NCBI GenBank assembly: GCA_030765045.1
Contig: CM060965.1
Span: forward strand, 20,288,085 to 20,352,084
Direction of reading: 5' to 3'
Origin: Tenodera sinensis
Lineage: Eukaryota; Arthropoda; Insecta; Mantodea; Mantidae
Length of the DNA stretch: 64,000 nucleotides
In this document: positions 50,692 through 62,073 of the stretch, piece after piece
Layout of the letters: each line of letters begins with the position of its first letter
Numbering within the stretch: position 1 is the first letter of the stretch
The notes under the pieces: generated by a model
Told to the model about the DNA's origin: nothing
What the model saw: only the letters and a program-made list of their open reading frames with translations
The model's database searches: none
Program-made: the position numbers and the translations under genes

Positions 50692-51117
50692 TTTCTATCG
50701 TTTAGCATTCCCATTGATAATTATCACATGGATTTAGATCTGGAGGTTGAACAGGGCAGTCAATTGTTCTGCTAACAAAACATGCAATGCAAGACTGTGG
50801 TTTACTTCAAATGCGAGTACTTTCCTCGACATCTCCTGATTTGTCTTAAGTTTTCTTCGGTTAGAACTTTTGGCTCGTACTTCTTTTTGTCTTAACGCTT
50901 CCTGTCTGTTTAAATCTTTTTAAAGGCTTATAAATTGTGGAGTTTTTAGGAAAGTGTTAACACCAGGGAATTTCTGTATAAATTCAAGCTGAAAGTCCAC
51001 AATGAGTCTTTTCAAGCAAAACTTAAAGTAAACATTGTCCTGATGACTGTACACAGCTTCACATAATGTTATTCCCACTATGCACCATGCCAAACAAGAT
51101 TAGTCTGAACTGAAAAT
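50692..51117. other. Spacer, nothing recognised
   Basis: No frame, repeat or tRNA box of note. Confidence 0.4.
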
Positions 51118-51128
51118 GTCATACTCTC

Positions 51129-51373
51129 GGCGGCGCCGTGGCCGAGCGGTTAGCGCGCTCGCCTACCACTTAGGCGGCCCGGGTTCGATCCCAGGGACCC
51201 TCATGTGGTATTCGTGGTGGACAAAGTGGCGTCAGGATGGGTTTTCTCCGGGTGCTCCGGTTTCCCCCGCCATCTCATTCCACCAGTGCTCCATCTTCAT
51301 TCCATGTGTCATCAGTGTCACCGCCTGTGGTGCCGTAGTAGTAAAAGCGGGCGTTAAACACTACAACAACAAC
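51129..51373 (+). mobile_element. Complete tRNA-derived SINE, family S2, with 11-bp target duplication
   Basis: GTCATACTCTC flanks it at 51118-51128 and 51374-51384. Head: gccgtggccgagcggttagc (A box) and gcccgggttcgatcccaggg (B box). Central block: gggttttctccgggtgctcc followed by ggtttcccccgcc, like the conserved domain of V-SINE-type families. Tail: gcgttaaacactacaacaac. The exact duplication suggests a young copy. Confidence 0.85.
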
Positions 51374-51494
51374 GTCATACTCTCCGTAGGCGCGTGAACT
51401 AGGCATTCCGGGCGATGCAGAGCAAGATCATTTTAAACTGAGTCCGATACGTTAGTCGTAGTCGCGCCATTTGGTATTTCACAGTTGTAGATTT

Positions 51495-51922
51495 TGAACC
51501 ATAGGGGCTTAGGTACAATCGTGAGAAAGGGGGGGGGGGAGGAACTGAAAAGAAGAGAGCACTAAAAATTCCGAGAACTACAACCTTTATGGATCAATAA
51601 TTTATACAGAAATGGAAGTCGAAACACAACAGAAATACAGGTAAAACAAACCAATTTGCATAACCCCCAGTCAATTCCCTCTCAAGCGAGGAGTCAGGCA
51701 GTCTTCAGCCTATCTGAAAGCCTAAATGTTTCGCGTGGACCCTGAGCCCTAGTTAAAGCCAAAACAACTTACCCCGCACGGCGCGAAAGGAGCACTCCGA
51801 CTCTCGTCTCCTTTCACCGAGAGGCAACCCATAGGAAGACACTAGCGCAACCCAGCGGGGAAAGCGAGAGTTGCGAAACAAAGGAGGTGCCTCCATAAAA
51901 CAAAATAAGTGCGATCAGCACA
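51495..51922 (-). repeat. 3' LTR
   Basis: Read on minus it starts TGTGCTGATCGC and ends CCCTATGGTTCA. By eye it matches the 5' LTR over the whole length except for the G-run (11 here, 12 there). Contains TATAAATT and a (C)n tract before the end. Confidence 0.95.
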
Positions 51923-51938
51923 ATACTCCCGCCCCCAT
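51923..51938 (-). other. Polypurine tract
   Basis: GATGGGGGCGGGAGTAT on minus ends at the 3' LTR; it is the usual start of plus-strand synthesis. Confidence 0.75.
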
Positions 51939-51939
51939 C

Positions 51940-53196
51940 TGACAACACGCACTCGCCATTCTGGAAAGGAACAGACTGATATTGTATGAGAAGTATCATA
52001 TTAGGAAGGACACACCTTACACCGCCCGGTCATTGTACAGGTCACTGTGAAAGCACTGGCACCAAACACTGTCACTACAAATCACTGGCCACTGTCACAT
52101 CAGAGAGCACAATTCTGTTTTTCCAGGACGGGAGAGACGATGCACAGCTCGTTGGGCGTACCGATCCCTCGTTGTTCCAGAGAAATTAACAAATTCTGGG
52201 TTTGAGCCTGTGGATGTCCTCTCGTTGCAATCAGGCGTTGAGAAAGTCCAAAACCCAAAACGTGGGCCACATACAAGCCCCTTCATATTCCATCGTCACC
52301 TCCCTGGCCTCCAGAAATCTCCATTGCGGACCTTACTGCTGCCGTAACACTCCAGATAGATGGTAACAGCCAGGCTTAACATTACACAATGCCAAACTGC
52401 GGTGGTTAGGTGCTTTCTGGACAGGTTACGAACAGGAGCTGGCGAGGCTGTAACACGGAACAAACCCAACAGAAAGGGAACAAAACGCAGGCTTCAAATA
52501 GGCTGCTGCCCCAAAATAACATCTCAGGGTAGATCAAACTGAATGAATGACAGTATTTTTACAGAACTGTGGATGACATCAAATACATAAATAGCAGAAA
52601 ATTAAAAAAATTGAATCAATTTATAATCAACAAGCGTGATAACATACCATAAACTGTTTAATGAACATAACAATATAAGAACAATTTAAACGAACTTGAT
52701 ATAATTTCTTCCAAATGACAATTTAAAACAAGCTAAACAATATATATATATATATAAACAATATATATATAAACAATATATATATACAAGTTAAACAAAA
52801 TAAACAAGGCCTTGTATAAATAAATGCGCATAAAACAAAATCCCTACTGGCCAGACAACACAAGAGTACAAACACGAAATACACATAATTACTACACAAG
52901 ACACACACCGCAAGCACGCAGCAAACATCCCCCAAATACTCCCCAAACATACCACACCAAACACCTCACACCGCTTCCATACAAAGACACACGAAAACAA
53001 ATCTACACCATGCCGACTCCACACGCCCGGCAGAAACTAACTACAGGGGCGCCGTAGAGGTATACAGCCCGGCGCACACATGGCACGCTCCAACATAAAC
53101 AAACACCCACATTCAAAACAAAACACTTTATTCACAACATAAACATACAGGAGTAAACAAAGGAAACCCATACACATACGGAAAACAGATACCAAA
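51940..53196 (-). other. 3' internal noncoding region of the gypsy element
   Basis: Only short frames, none like an envelope protein. Contains a (TA)n stretch near 52740-52795 and tandem-like ctaaacaa blocks. Confidence 0.6.
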
Positions 53197-56100
53197 CTAC
53201 TGGAAGGGTTTCAATTGTGAGACGTGAGCTCTCCTTTCTTGGCCCGTGCGGAGGTCCCTTAAGCGCACAGAAACATTTTTGAAGATACTTATAATCTCGT
53301 ACGGCCCTACGTATCTAGGAGCCAACTTCGCTGCATAAGCATTTTGCTTAGAAGATTGAGTGTACAGCTTACATAGTACTTTCTGGCCAACGGCATAAGG
53401 TGAAGGCCGTTTATTTTCATCATACCGCTTCTTTACCTGGGCAAGTGACTTCTTCAAATTCCGAAAAGCGGCCTTCCATACTCTACATATTTCCTCGCGA
53501 GTAATATTCTGGGGAAGCAAATCGTCCAACCGCCAAAGGTTAGACAGCGGAGAGTTAGGTATATAGGCTAACATAAGCTGATGAGGGGTAACGCCATGTG
53601 ATTCGTGTCGAGCCGAATTAAACGCCAACTGCAACCGAGACAAATTAGTGTCCCACTTAGTATGATTATCATGATGAAAGGCTATTAATGCTGATTTGAG
53701 GTTCCTGTTAAATCTTTCGGCATGGGAAGGACGGGGGTAATAAGGGGTGGTAGTTATGGTTTTAATGCCCCAACTAAAACAGAAATTTCTAAAGGCGAAA
53801 GAAGTAAATTGAGTGGCGTTGTCTGTTACCAAATAACGAGGGGCTCCAAAAGCCGCAAATACTGAAGAGAGAACCTTGACTACCCCTCGTGTATTCGCTT
53901 TCGGTAAGGCCGACATCCATACAAACTTACTAAACGAATCTACTATGACTAATGCATACGTATTCCCCTGGACTGAACGAGGAAAAGGACCGACAAAGTC
54001 CACAAATAATTTTTCCAGGGGTCTACTTGCCACCTCCGATGCTAAACCTTTCCATACTGTACATTGCGCGGGTTTCGCCATTGCACAAAGCTGACACTGT
54101 CTAACTCGGGAGGCAATTTCTTTATTCATGCCCGGCCACACAAAATATTCCCGAATCTTGTCTTTGGTCTTGGCTATTCCCAAATGCCCGCCTACAGGAG
54201 ATGAATGGAAATATTCAAACACCATGGAAATTAAGGCCCGTGGCAAAACAACCTTGTTCTTGCCGTCGAAGGTAGCCTGGGTCATCAAAACACCCTCCTT
54301 CAAACAATAAGGGGTAACAACCTCGCCAGCCTCAAGCCGATCAATAAGGGCCTGCAGATCCGGATCTTTCCTCTGATGTGTGTGCAAACCCTCGAACAAC
54401 TCCGGAAATTCACAGACGGCTAAAACATTTTCCTTTCCGCATTTACATTCTCTTGGTTCTTCGAATACTCTCGTTAAGGCATCAGCCACACAATTTTCTG
54501 AACTACGTATATGTATCGGGACAAACTTAAAAGCTGAAATGCGTACGCCCCAACGCGCTAACCTGCCTGTAGATCGCGGTGAGGCCAACGACCACGTTAG
54601 CGCCTGGTTATCGCACTCAAGAGTAAACTCAACATGCTCCAGATATTCGCGGTATTTTTCTAAGCCAAATACCACAGCCAAAGTTTCAAGTTCGTAAACT
54701 GAATACTTCCGCTCGGCTGGAGTGAGGGTACGTGAACTATACCCAATAACCCTACGCCCCATAGGAAAATCCTGAAGTAACACAGCAGCCACCGATCCCC
54801 TGCTTGCATCGGTCTGAAGGATAAATCTACGTGAAAAATCAGGGAAAGCCAACACCGGGGGATTCATTATGGCCTGTTTAAGGTCTTCAAAGGCCTGCTG
54901 CTGTTCCTCACCCCACTTAAACGGCGTTCCCTTCCGCCGAAGACGGTTCAGTGGTTCCGCCCGCGCTGCAAAATGCGGAATAAACTTGCTGAAAAAGTTC
55001 ACCATCCCCACGTACCTGGCCAATGCCTTTACGGTTTTAGGGGGAGGAAAGTTACGTAGAACTTTGGTCCGCTCCGGATCAATCGTTATCCCAGCCGGAG
55101 ATACAATATGACCTAAGAAAGAAATCTGTCCCGCAGCAAAGTTACACTTCTCTTTGCGCAAGGTAAGGCCTGCGCGCTCGAGCCGGTCAAAGACCTCCGC
55201 TAAATGTTGGCAATGGGTTTCAAAGTCGGGCGAGTAGACAACCACGTCATCTAGATAGTGATACACATATTTAAACTTGATGTCCGAAAATATTTCGTCT
55301 AATAACCGCGACAACACCTGAGCTCCAGTAGCAAGTCCGAAGGGTACTCGTTGAAATTCATAAAGCCTCCATGGGACAGCAAAAGCCGTTAGTGGCTTAG
55401 AGGACTCCGATAAGGGCACTTGGTAGTAGGCGCTATTCAAATCCAAACTAGTAAATACTTTGGCACCCGCAAAATAATGCGCTGCCGAATTTAGATGTGG
55501 CATTGGTTGGGCCTCGATCTTTATCTTCTTGTTCAAGTGCCGGTAGTCCACCACTACCCTGAAATCGTCCTCGCCCTTAGGGACCAGAAATACTGGACTA
55601 CTATAAGTAGACGTGGACGGCCTGATCACTCCCTTTCGTAACATTTCGTCGATCTTTTTACGAAGAATAGCCATTTTAGGTGGGGTGACACGATAGGGTG
55701 GTAACTTCACAGGGGTGTCGTCTGTTAGTTGTATATCATACTCCACCAAATTTGTTACTCCTAAACGGTCAGCAAACAATGACCCATGGTTCGCACAGAG
55801 TTGTTCCAGCGAACGGCCCTGCTCTTCTGTCAAATGGGGGAAAGCATTGCTGACGTCGCATATATGGTGACGTAGCCCGCCACTCTCCTCCAAAGGTGGT
55901 TTGTTGATGACTTGACCGCACTGAAATGCAACTCGTTCGGAAGGGGCAAATGCAAAGGTGATTTCCCCATCCCGAAAATCAAGCCTTAGGCCGACTCTAG
56001 TCATAAAGTCCGAGCCTAAAATCAGTTGAAATGGCAGGTCCGGCAGAAGATAGAAATAGTGTTTCCACGTAAAACGCGAAATACGTATGGTCAACAGAAC

Positions 56101-56358
56101 CTTGGCATTCACCTGAAATTTATGACCATTTACAGACACGCACCCAACGCTACACTGTCGCGGTTTGTCCGAGAATTTACCAAGATAGGTATAATAAAAC
56201 TCCTCGTGTACCAAAGAGCAGGAACTCCCCGAGTCCAAGAGAGCGATTAACTGTCGTTTCCCAACAGTCACCTGTACTGTCGGCTTCAAATTAAAGGGCT
56301 TGGCTATTATCCGACGGAATATCCGACAACAGGCAGAAATTCCGCAAGGAGCTCGTTG
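53197..56358 (-). CDS. pol: Gypsy Pol polyprotein (PR-RT-RNase H-IN)
   Basis: The domain-bearing part is 1030 residues, numbered here from the TTG at 56289. Protease motif LLDSGSS at 17-23. Reverse transcriptase with Asp in SLDLNSAYYQ (283) and YLDD (345-348). RNase H: Asp in LQTDAS (494), Glu in YELETLA (533), Asp in LECDNQAL (560) and Asp in VADALTR. Integrase: HHCC finger (H695, H702, C732, C735), then Asp764 (FVDFVGP), Asp823 (VTDNATQF) and Glu858 (AERFNR). A GPY/F-type YVGPYEI is near the C-terminus. No frameshift or internal stop is seen. No ATG begins it: the frame opens straight after the gag UGA, so expression presumably needs readthrough of that stop. The listed end includes the 23 linker codons after the stop. 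Confidence 0.9.
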   Translation of the reverse strand, partial: QRAPCGISACCRIFRRIIAKPFNLKPTVQVTVGKRQLIALLDSGSSCSLVHEEFYYTYLGKFSDKPRQCSVGCVSVNGHKFQVNAKVLLTIRISRFTWKHYFYLLPDLPFQLILGSDFMTRVGLRLDFRDGEITFAFAPSERVAFQCGQVINKPPLEESGGLRHHICDVSNAFPHLTEEQGRSLEQLCANHGSLFADRLGVTNLVEYDIQLTDDTPVKLPPYRVTPPKMAILRKKIDEMLRKGVIRPSTSTYSSPVFLVPKGEDDFRVVVDYRHLNKKIKIEAQPMPHLNSAAHYFAGAKVFTSLDLNSAYYQVPLSESSKPLTAFAVPWRLYEFQRVPFGLATGAQVLSRLLDEIFSDIKFKYVYHYLDDVVVYSPDFETHCQHLAEVFDRLERAGLTLRKEKCNFAAGQISFLGHIVSPAGITIDPERTKVLRNFPPPKTVKALARYVGMVNFFSKFIPHFAARAEPLNRLRRKGTPFKWGEEQQQAFEDLKQAIMNPPVLAFPDFSRRFILQTDASRGSVAAVLLQDFPMGRRVIGYSSRTLTPAERKYSVYELETLAVVFGLEKYREYLEHVEFTLECDNQALTWSLASPRSTGRLARWGVRISAFKFVPIHIRSSENCVADALTRVFEEPRECKCGKENVLAVCEFPELFEGLHTHQRKDPDLQALIDRLEAGEVVTPYCLKEGVLMTQATFDGKNKVVLPRALISMVFEYFHSSPVGGHLGIAKTKDKIREYFVWPGMNKEIASRVRQCQLCAMAKPAQCTVWKGLASEVASRPLEKLFVDFVGPFPRSVQGNTYALVIVDSFSKFVWMSALPKANTRGVVKVLSSVFAAFGAPRYLVTDNATQFTSFAFRNFCFSWGIKTITTTPYYPRPSHAERFNRNLKSALIAFHHDNHTKWDTNLSRLQLAFNSARHESHGVTPHQLMLAYIPNSPLSNLWRLDDLLPQNITREEICRVWKAAFRNLKKSLAQVKKRYDENKRPSPYAVGQKVLCKLYTQSSKQNAYAAKLAPRYVGPYEIISIFKNVSVRLRDLRTGQERRAHVSQLKPFQ

Positions 56359-57573
56359 TCAATCTTGGCGCCTTTGACCATCTACCCCCACGGGTAGTAA
56401 AACGCCACCACGCTTCCTGGCCACCGTGCATTGTCTAACCAAATGCTCAGGAGAACCACATCTAAAACAAGACCCTGGCGAGCGAAAACTATCTCGAGCC
56501 AAATCTCCTCGGTTAGTCTGCCGCGGCTCAAATCGAACACCATGCAGAGGCACTTGCAATGATTCGCGGTTTCGTGCCGCATTTGACGCCTCATACTCTG
56601 CCAAGATCGGCAATAGCCCCTCTAAATCTTTAAACGTAGCAGGACAAGAGCTAAATACCAAAAGAGAACGTACCTCCGGGGTCAACCCCGTAATAATGAC
56701 GTCACAGATCTGCCGTTCGCTATCTGGCAACCGTAGTATACGCGCAAACAACTTAACCCTGCTAATGTACTCGAAGAAAGGCTCTCCTGATCCCTGGGGT
56801 TTCAAATAATGACCTTGAATTAATGTATGTAGCTCCCGACGAGGAATGAAACACTTCAATACACTGTCATGTAGTTCAGAGACTGGATCAACACATCCCT
56901 TAATACGCCCAATTATACTGCGCACCGCGTCACCCCCTTTTGACATCACTACTTCAAGCAGCTGCAAACCGGGAACTTCGCATAATTCAGCGCAATCCTT
57001 AGCTCTTACCAGGAACTTCAGAAATTCAAGAGCTGTAAGAACATCAACAACCTTAAAGACTTGATAAGGTTCAACCAACTGTTGTAAGGGATGAAGTAAC
57101 TTTAGCGGTTTAAAGGCCGACATTTGAGACGTCACAGTTGGTGTGACAGTAGTCGACTCGGCCCGATCCCCTTTCTGAGCAAGCACTTCTAAATATCTCC
57201 TAAACTGCCCCTTCAGCTCGGCTAAGTCAACCCCGAACTTAACCTTAGGACAATATTTTTGGAAATATTCAATCCGCTGCACATAATGCAAGATCCTGGC
57301 TGTCAAACGCCTCACCTGCGCTTTCGAAAACCCCGAGATATTACTCAACTCGGAGAACAACTCTTCAAATTCCAGCCGTGCGGCCTCACATAATGACGGT
57401 GATTCAGTTACCAATAAATGTTTGTCCGGCAACACAACATAATCGTTATCCTTCACGCCACGAAGTGCGTCTAATAGGGCCGGAACGTCTGCCGACGACA
57501 AATCATCACGTCCACGAATCCCCAACTCAAATAGTATTTCATTCTTACGCAACAGCTGAAAGTCACTCGACAT
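56359..57573 (-). CDS. gag: Gypsy Gag polyprotein
   Basis: 404 residues from ATG 57571-57573, the first ATG after the primer site. The C-terminal part has one CCHC zinc knuckle, CFRCGSPEHLVRQC (residues 369-382), preceded by an Arg-rich stretch. The middle (about 190-330) has the helical, capsid-like text of Ty3/gypsy Gag (FFEYISRVKLFARILRLP, CDVIITGLTPEVRSLL). It ends at a UGA (56359-56361) followed by CAA, in the same frame as Pol, with 23 sense codons before the TTG at 56289. It forms the virus-like core and packages element RNA. Confidence 0.9.
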   Translation of the reverse strand: MSSDFQLLRKNEILFELGIRGRDDLSSADVPALLDALRGVKDNDYVVLPDKHLLVTESPSLCEAARLEFEELFSELSNISGFSKAQVRRLTARILHYVQRIEYFQKYCPKVKFGVDLAELKGQFRRYLEVLAQKGDRAESTTVTPTVTSQMSAFKPLKLLHPLQQLVEPYQVFKVVDVLTALEFLKFLVRAKDCAELCEVPGLQLLEVVMSKGGDAVRSIIGRIKGCVDPVSELHDSVLKCFIPRRELHTLIQGHYLKPQGSGEPFFEYISRVKLFARILRLPDSERQICDVIITGLTPEVRSLLVFSSCPATFKDLEGLLPILAEYEASNAARNRESLQVPLHGVRFEPRQTNRGDLARDSFRSPGSCFRCGSPEHLVRQCTVARKRGGVLLPVGVDGQRRQD

Positions 57574-57632
57574 GGTTAATCAAAACAATAACCCAATGCT
57601 CAATTTAACTGCCCCACTCGACCATAAGACAA

Positions 57633-57648
57633 CCACGCTCTGCTACCA
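57633..57648 (-). other. Primer binding site, probably initiator tRNA-Met
   Basis: TGGTAGCAGAGCGTGG on minus, four bases after the 5' LTR. It agrees with the 3' end of animal initiator tRNA-Met (TGGTAGCAGAGGATGG) at 14 of 16 bases, the first 11 in a row. Confidence 0.75.
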
Positions 57649-57652
57649 TTTT

Positions 57653-58081
57653 TGAACCATAGGGGCTTAGGTACAATCGTGAGAAAGGGGGGGGGGGGAG
57701 GAACTGAAAAGAAGAGAGCACTAAAAATTCCGAGAACTACAACCTTTATGGATCAATAATTTATACAGAAATGGAAGTCGAAACACAACAGAAATACAGG
57801 TAAAACAAACCAATTTGCATAACCCCCAGTCAATTCCCTCTCAAGCGAGGAGTCAGGCAGTCTTCAGCCTATCTGAAAGCCTAAATGTTTCGCGTGGACC
57901 CTGAGCCCTAGTTAAAGCCAAAACAACTTACCCCGCACGGCGCGAAAGGAGCACTCCGACTCTCGTCTCCTTTCACCGAGAGGCAACCCATAGGAAGACA
58001 CTAGCGCAACCCAGCGGGGAAAGCGAGAGTTGCGAAACAAAGGAGGTGCCTCCATAAAACAAAATAAGTGCGATCAGCACA
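57653..58081 (-). repeat. 5' LTR
   Basis: 429 bp, same limits as the 3' LTR (TG...CA read on minus). The promoter for the element RNA is expected here; TATAAATT lies about 130 bp before its end. Confidence 0.95.
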
Positions 58082-58085
58082 ATTT

Positions 58086-58679
58086 TAGTACTAGCATTCC
58101 TTCGAATGTTACCTTGCAAGTGAATAGAACAAGTTTAAATGTATAAACATTCAATTACGAGTCTCTATGTTGAGGATTTTGTCACAACATTTTTGAAGTA
58201 AGAAGCTGTGGTCTGAATGTTACCCTTATATGGTACAGTAAGCTCCGGTCCGGGTTGCAAATGACGTTACGTTCAGAGCTTTACTGTACTCGTTTGCACT
58301 TCATGATTGTTGACAGTAAAGGAGGTAGGGAACGGGGGGGGGGGGGTGACCCACCACTGAGTAACCTGTTTTTAAGGCGCCTCAACTGTACCGCCCCTAC
58401 CCAACGTGGGCTATGCGAGCTACGTCACAAAATCTCCCTGTAAACATAACTCAAATGCCGAGCACATGCAACCGGAACCGAAGCCTTATGATACGGCAAT
58501 ACCGTTAACAAGTTGTGCTATTGGAAGTTGTGGGTGCACGAGACATTTTTGGTAACCCTGGAATATTCAAGGAAGCATTAATGGATATATTATAAAACTC
58601 CAATTATATGCATCTCAAAACTGCATTGAATTGGTCAAGTGACACGAACCGATATTTATAACAATCACAAGATTATGTT
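58086..58679. other. Spacer with a G13 run
   Basis: 58335-58347 is a pure G run. A 62-codon frame (58255-58443) has no features. Confidence 0.4.
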
Positions 58680-59000
58680 TACTTTCTCACCACATACTTA
58701 TACTAAGTAGGGGATCTGTTGAATTCCACCCGATAATTCGATATCGAAATTTCACCAGAAATACATGTTTTGGGGATTCCCTGAATATAAAATGGCATCT
58801 TTACTGTATACTGCGAACAGTATAATTAAAAAACGAAAGGTCGGTTGAATACCAAATTTGCCATTTAAGTTCAGCATCATTCAAGGATACATTACGAAGA
58901 ATTTTAGGAAAATATCTCCACCCCGCACTATCGCTTACAGGGAAACATTTTCAATTTTTTTTTTATTAGAATACTATCTCATGCTTTTTGTAACATTTTG
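58680..59000 (+). mobile_element. Family R fragment, old
   Basis: ttactttctcaccacatact, then aattccacccgataattcga, ttaaaaaacgaaaggtcggt and ccccgcactatcgctta. No GT tract. Fades into AT-rich DNA. Confidence 0.6.
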
Positions 59001-59451
59001 CGGGAAATACAAATTAAAAAGTACATTCATTAAAGAAGCTTGTTAAAGGATCGCTTGCTATATTACAAAATATCGCAAGATACCTTAACTAAATCATTCT
59101 GACATACGAGTTTGTTCGTACAGATAAGGCCAAATTCCATATACTTAGAAGATTATGATTAATTTGAGGAGTGCTTTGCAACTTGAAACTTTGTTAACGG
59201 TTCTTTATATTGTTCACAATTTCAGGTATTTATATAATTTCGTTGTTTAGTATGCAATTCTATTGTTTTAGATAAGGGCCATTCCATACAGCACTTCGTA
59301 GATTATAATTATTTTCAGGAGAGTTTTATATAGTTGTAACTTTGATAACAGATACGTATATTGTTTACAATTTCAGATAAGTATAGTGAATACAGTACAT
59401 TCAGTACATTATCATATGACTTCATGAAATTACAGTTTTAAAATGTAAAAA

Positions 59452-60114
59452 TCTGATGTGTTGCACTCACATGACTTTCTCTACTCTTTTACTAACTATT
59501 CTTACAAACTCTTATTCCTATATCTTCTTCATGTTAGTTAAGATAAACACTTGCAGCAATTATCTTATTGCTTATTTCCTTGTAGGTACAAGGGAAATAT
59601 GGGAATGCAGTAGGCTTTGTGCGATAGTCAAATCTTTTAAAGCTTTCAAATTCAGTTCTCTTTGCATGGTTAACATATAAAAATGAATAACGAAGTTCCA
59701 TTTGACAGAAGTATAAGTTCTCCAAAACTCACATAAATAACAAGGCATATCTCCGAAATGGTTCATTCTACCAAAAAAATGTTTGGACATAGATTGTGTG
59801 TTAGTGAGATTTACATTTTTGTATAGTAAGATTTGATCTATTTCTTACGCTTTGCCAGTTATGCAAACGTCATCCAGAGTAAGTAGGGTTTCATGAGCTA
59901 TAGCCAGAAAATTCAAGATATACATTTCATTTGTCATAACAATATAATCAAAATCGTTAGAGCCATTTTCAAGAAAATAAAAATTTTCCATATAAACAGT
60001 AGTTTAGAGTGGAGGAATCTTCATAAAAATCTTCGTGTGGCATGCTTAAATACCAACTTTGGTTTTTAACCGACTTTTCATTTTTGAGTTATGCTGTCCA
60101 CAGACTGACACACA

Positions 60115-60179
<65 letters not shown>

Positions 60180-60303
60180 CCACGGGCCTTTTTCTAAAAG
60201 TGATGTTTTTGGATTCAGGTGCCTCAAAACATATTTCCGGTGAAATCTTGACATTGAATTTTTGGGTGGAATAAGTACTTCCTCTACTTTACAGTAGAGA
60301 AAA
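59452..60303 (-). mobile_element. Family R copy, full length, with (CA)n
   Basis: Starts tctgatgtgttgcactcaca; (CA)n at 60108-60177; ends ttacagtagagaaa. The order of all internal blocks is standard. Confidence 0.9.
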
Positions 60304-61084
60304 GCAGGATTGATCACATATTTTTTTTATCAATAATTAATAAAGAATACGAGCGAAACTAAGTTAAAAAAATTTGTCATTGAAGATTTGGAAATCTACC
60401 CCAGGTCTATCATGGCGTAAGAATGCACTTGATGGCGAGTGAGCAAGTTGTGGAATATTCAGAAGAAGGTGGAATATGTAGTTTATGTGAGCGGGATTTG
60501 GAAGGCAGACCAAAACGGGTGGAAGCTCTAGGATTAAGCGACAGGCGGCGAGAGAAGGGAAGGGAAGGGGCCGGTCTATAAATACCAGACAGGCACGTGT
60601 GTGTGTCTATTGCCTTGGTACGCTTACTTCAGCTGTACTCAACAGCGCAACATATTTGGCAAATCATCACAGTGACCAGGTGGTCAGCACGTCACTTCAC
60701 TCACATCTACACCAAAAACCCTTCAGCAACTTTACATTTTGGAGAAAACTTGAGCAATTAATTGATTTTTTTTAATACGTACTACTTTAGCTGTCTTGAC
60801 GCCATTGGAAGGGTGCATTCGACAGTATGATCTTTAAGTCCCTCCACAGTGATTCCACGCATCTGTGCTGCTACAGTGGTGGTTTTTGGGAGTAAATTTT
60901 AGGAAACTATTCACAGAAGATGTTTAAAATATCCCCAATTCTATCGAAGGCACAGATTCATGAGTTTAAAGTTTATTTTGTATTTGAATTAGTGTAATTT
61001 ATATTGCCAATTTCAGTTAACCTTTTGTTTTCAGATTATCTTTATAAACCTTTCAACAATTAGAGTTTTATCAAATCTTAAACA
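60304..61084. other. Spacer with a possible Pol II core promoter
   Basis: Nothing coding seen. See the TATA element at 60577. Confidence 0.35.
60577..60584 (+). promoter_or_regulatory. Candidate TATA box
   Basis: TATAAATA preceded by a GA/GC-rich stretch (gagaagggaagggaaggggc). No open frame follows, so it could be the remnant of an LTR or an unannotated first exon. Weak. Confidence 0.2.
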
Positions 61085-61510
61085 GCGTCCGAAAGGGCAG
61101 GGAAGATATTGTATTTCAGCCATAAATTCTATATCGATATTTAATTGGAAACACGCATTTTGAACAAAGAAGCGCGCGCATGCTCCAAATATTCGTTCCT
61201 ACTGATTTGAAATTTCATTTTTCTATTTGCTTTTATTTTAGTGGTTTGTGCTTGGTCGCCACTCGATTGTTTTACGTGTGTCATACAAAGAGCACGAACT
61301 TACAAAGTCATGTTGTGACCGCTTTTTAAGGATCTGATTGACTTTAGCGTGCTGCATCGTGCCTGAGAGTAAATGTGTAGGAAGACTATCACTGAAAATG
61401 TTTATGTCTGTCAATATCTACGGCATAGAAAACTAAGCTTTTTAAACAATAGTCTATGGAAGAACGAATATAGAAAGTCACGTGAATGTAACACAGTTTC
61501 TTAAAACATA
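61085..61510 (+). mobile_element. Family R copy, very old
   Basis: ggcagggaagatattgtatt, then ttctatatcgatatttaat near the start and aatatagaaagtcacgtgaa, tgtaacac at the end. The middle is little conserved. Confidence 0.5.
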
Positions 61511-61589
61511 TTTATGATATTTTGAGACAAATGTACATTTGTTATTGTTATTGTTATTATTCCACGAATTTCTACGGTTGACGCCACTT

Positions 61590-62073
61590 CGTTTCCAGTG
61601 TTCACTTTTGCCTACCTAGACAGACATCTTCTCCGTTTCCAGTGTTCACTTTTGCCTACCTAGACAGACATCTTCTCCGTTTCCAGTGTTCACTTTTGCC
61701 TACCTAGACAGACATCTTCTCCGTTTCCAGTGTTCACTTTTGCCTACCTAGACAGACAATTTCTCCGTTTCCAGTGTTCACTTTTGCCTACCTAGACAGA
61801 CATCTTCTCCGTTTCCAGTGTTCACTTTTGCCTACCTAGACAGACATCTTCTCCGTTTCCAGTGTTCAATTTTGCCTACCTAGACAGACATCTTCTCCGT
61901 TTCCAGTGTTCACTTTTGCCTACCTAGACAGACATCTTCTCCGTTTCCAGTGTTCACTTTTGCCTACCTAGACAGACATCTTCTCCGTTTCCAGTGTTCA
62001 CTTTTGCCTACCTAGACAGACATCTTCTCCGTTTCCAGTGTTCACTTTTGCCTACCTAGACAGACTTCTTCTA
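61590..62073. repeat. 44-bp tandem repeat, 11 copies
   Basis: The unit contains gtttccagtgttcacttttg and cctacctagacagacatctt. Copies start every 44 bp from 61591 to 62031. They are nearly identical (one caatttt, one acaattt and one acttctt variant), so the expansion is recent. Confidence 0.98.

Larger units (their letters stand above)
51495..58081 (-). mobile_element. Ty3/gypsy LTR retrotransposon, near intact
   Basis: A 6.6-kb element: two near-identical LTRs, ATTT on both flanks (51491-51494 and 58082-58085), tRNA primer site, gag, pol with all domains in gypsy order (PR-RT-RNaseH-INT), and a polypurine tract. No env-like frame in the 1.26 kb between pol and the 3' LTR. The target was an ordinary stretch ...cagttgtagatttt-agtac.... 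Confidence 0.95.

Noticed and set aside
51940..53196. Envelope gene after pol
   Set aside because: Frames are under 80 codons, with no signal peptide or transmembrane pattern consistent with an envelope protein.
61590..62073. CRISPR-like array
   Set aside because: The 44-bp units are contiguous without unique spacers, and the setting is a eukaryotic LINE; it is a minisatellite.
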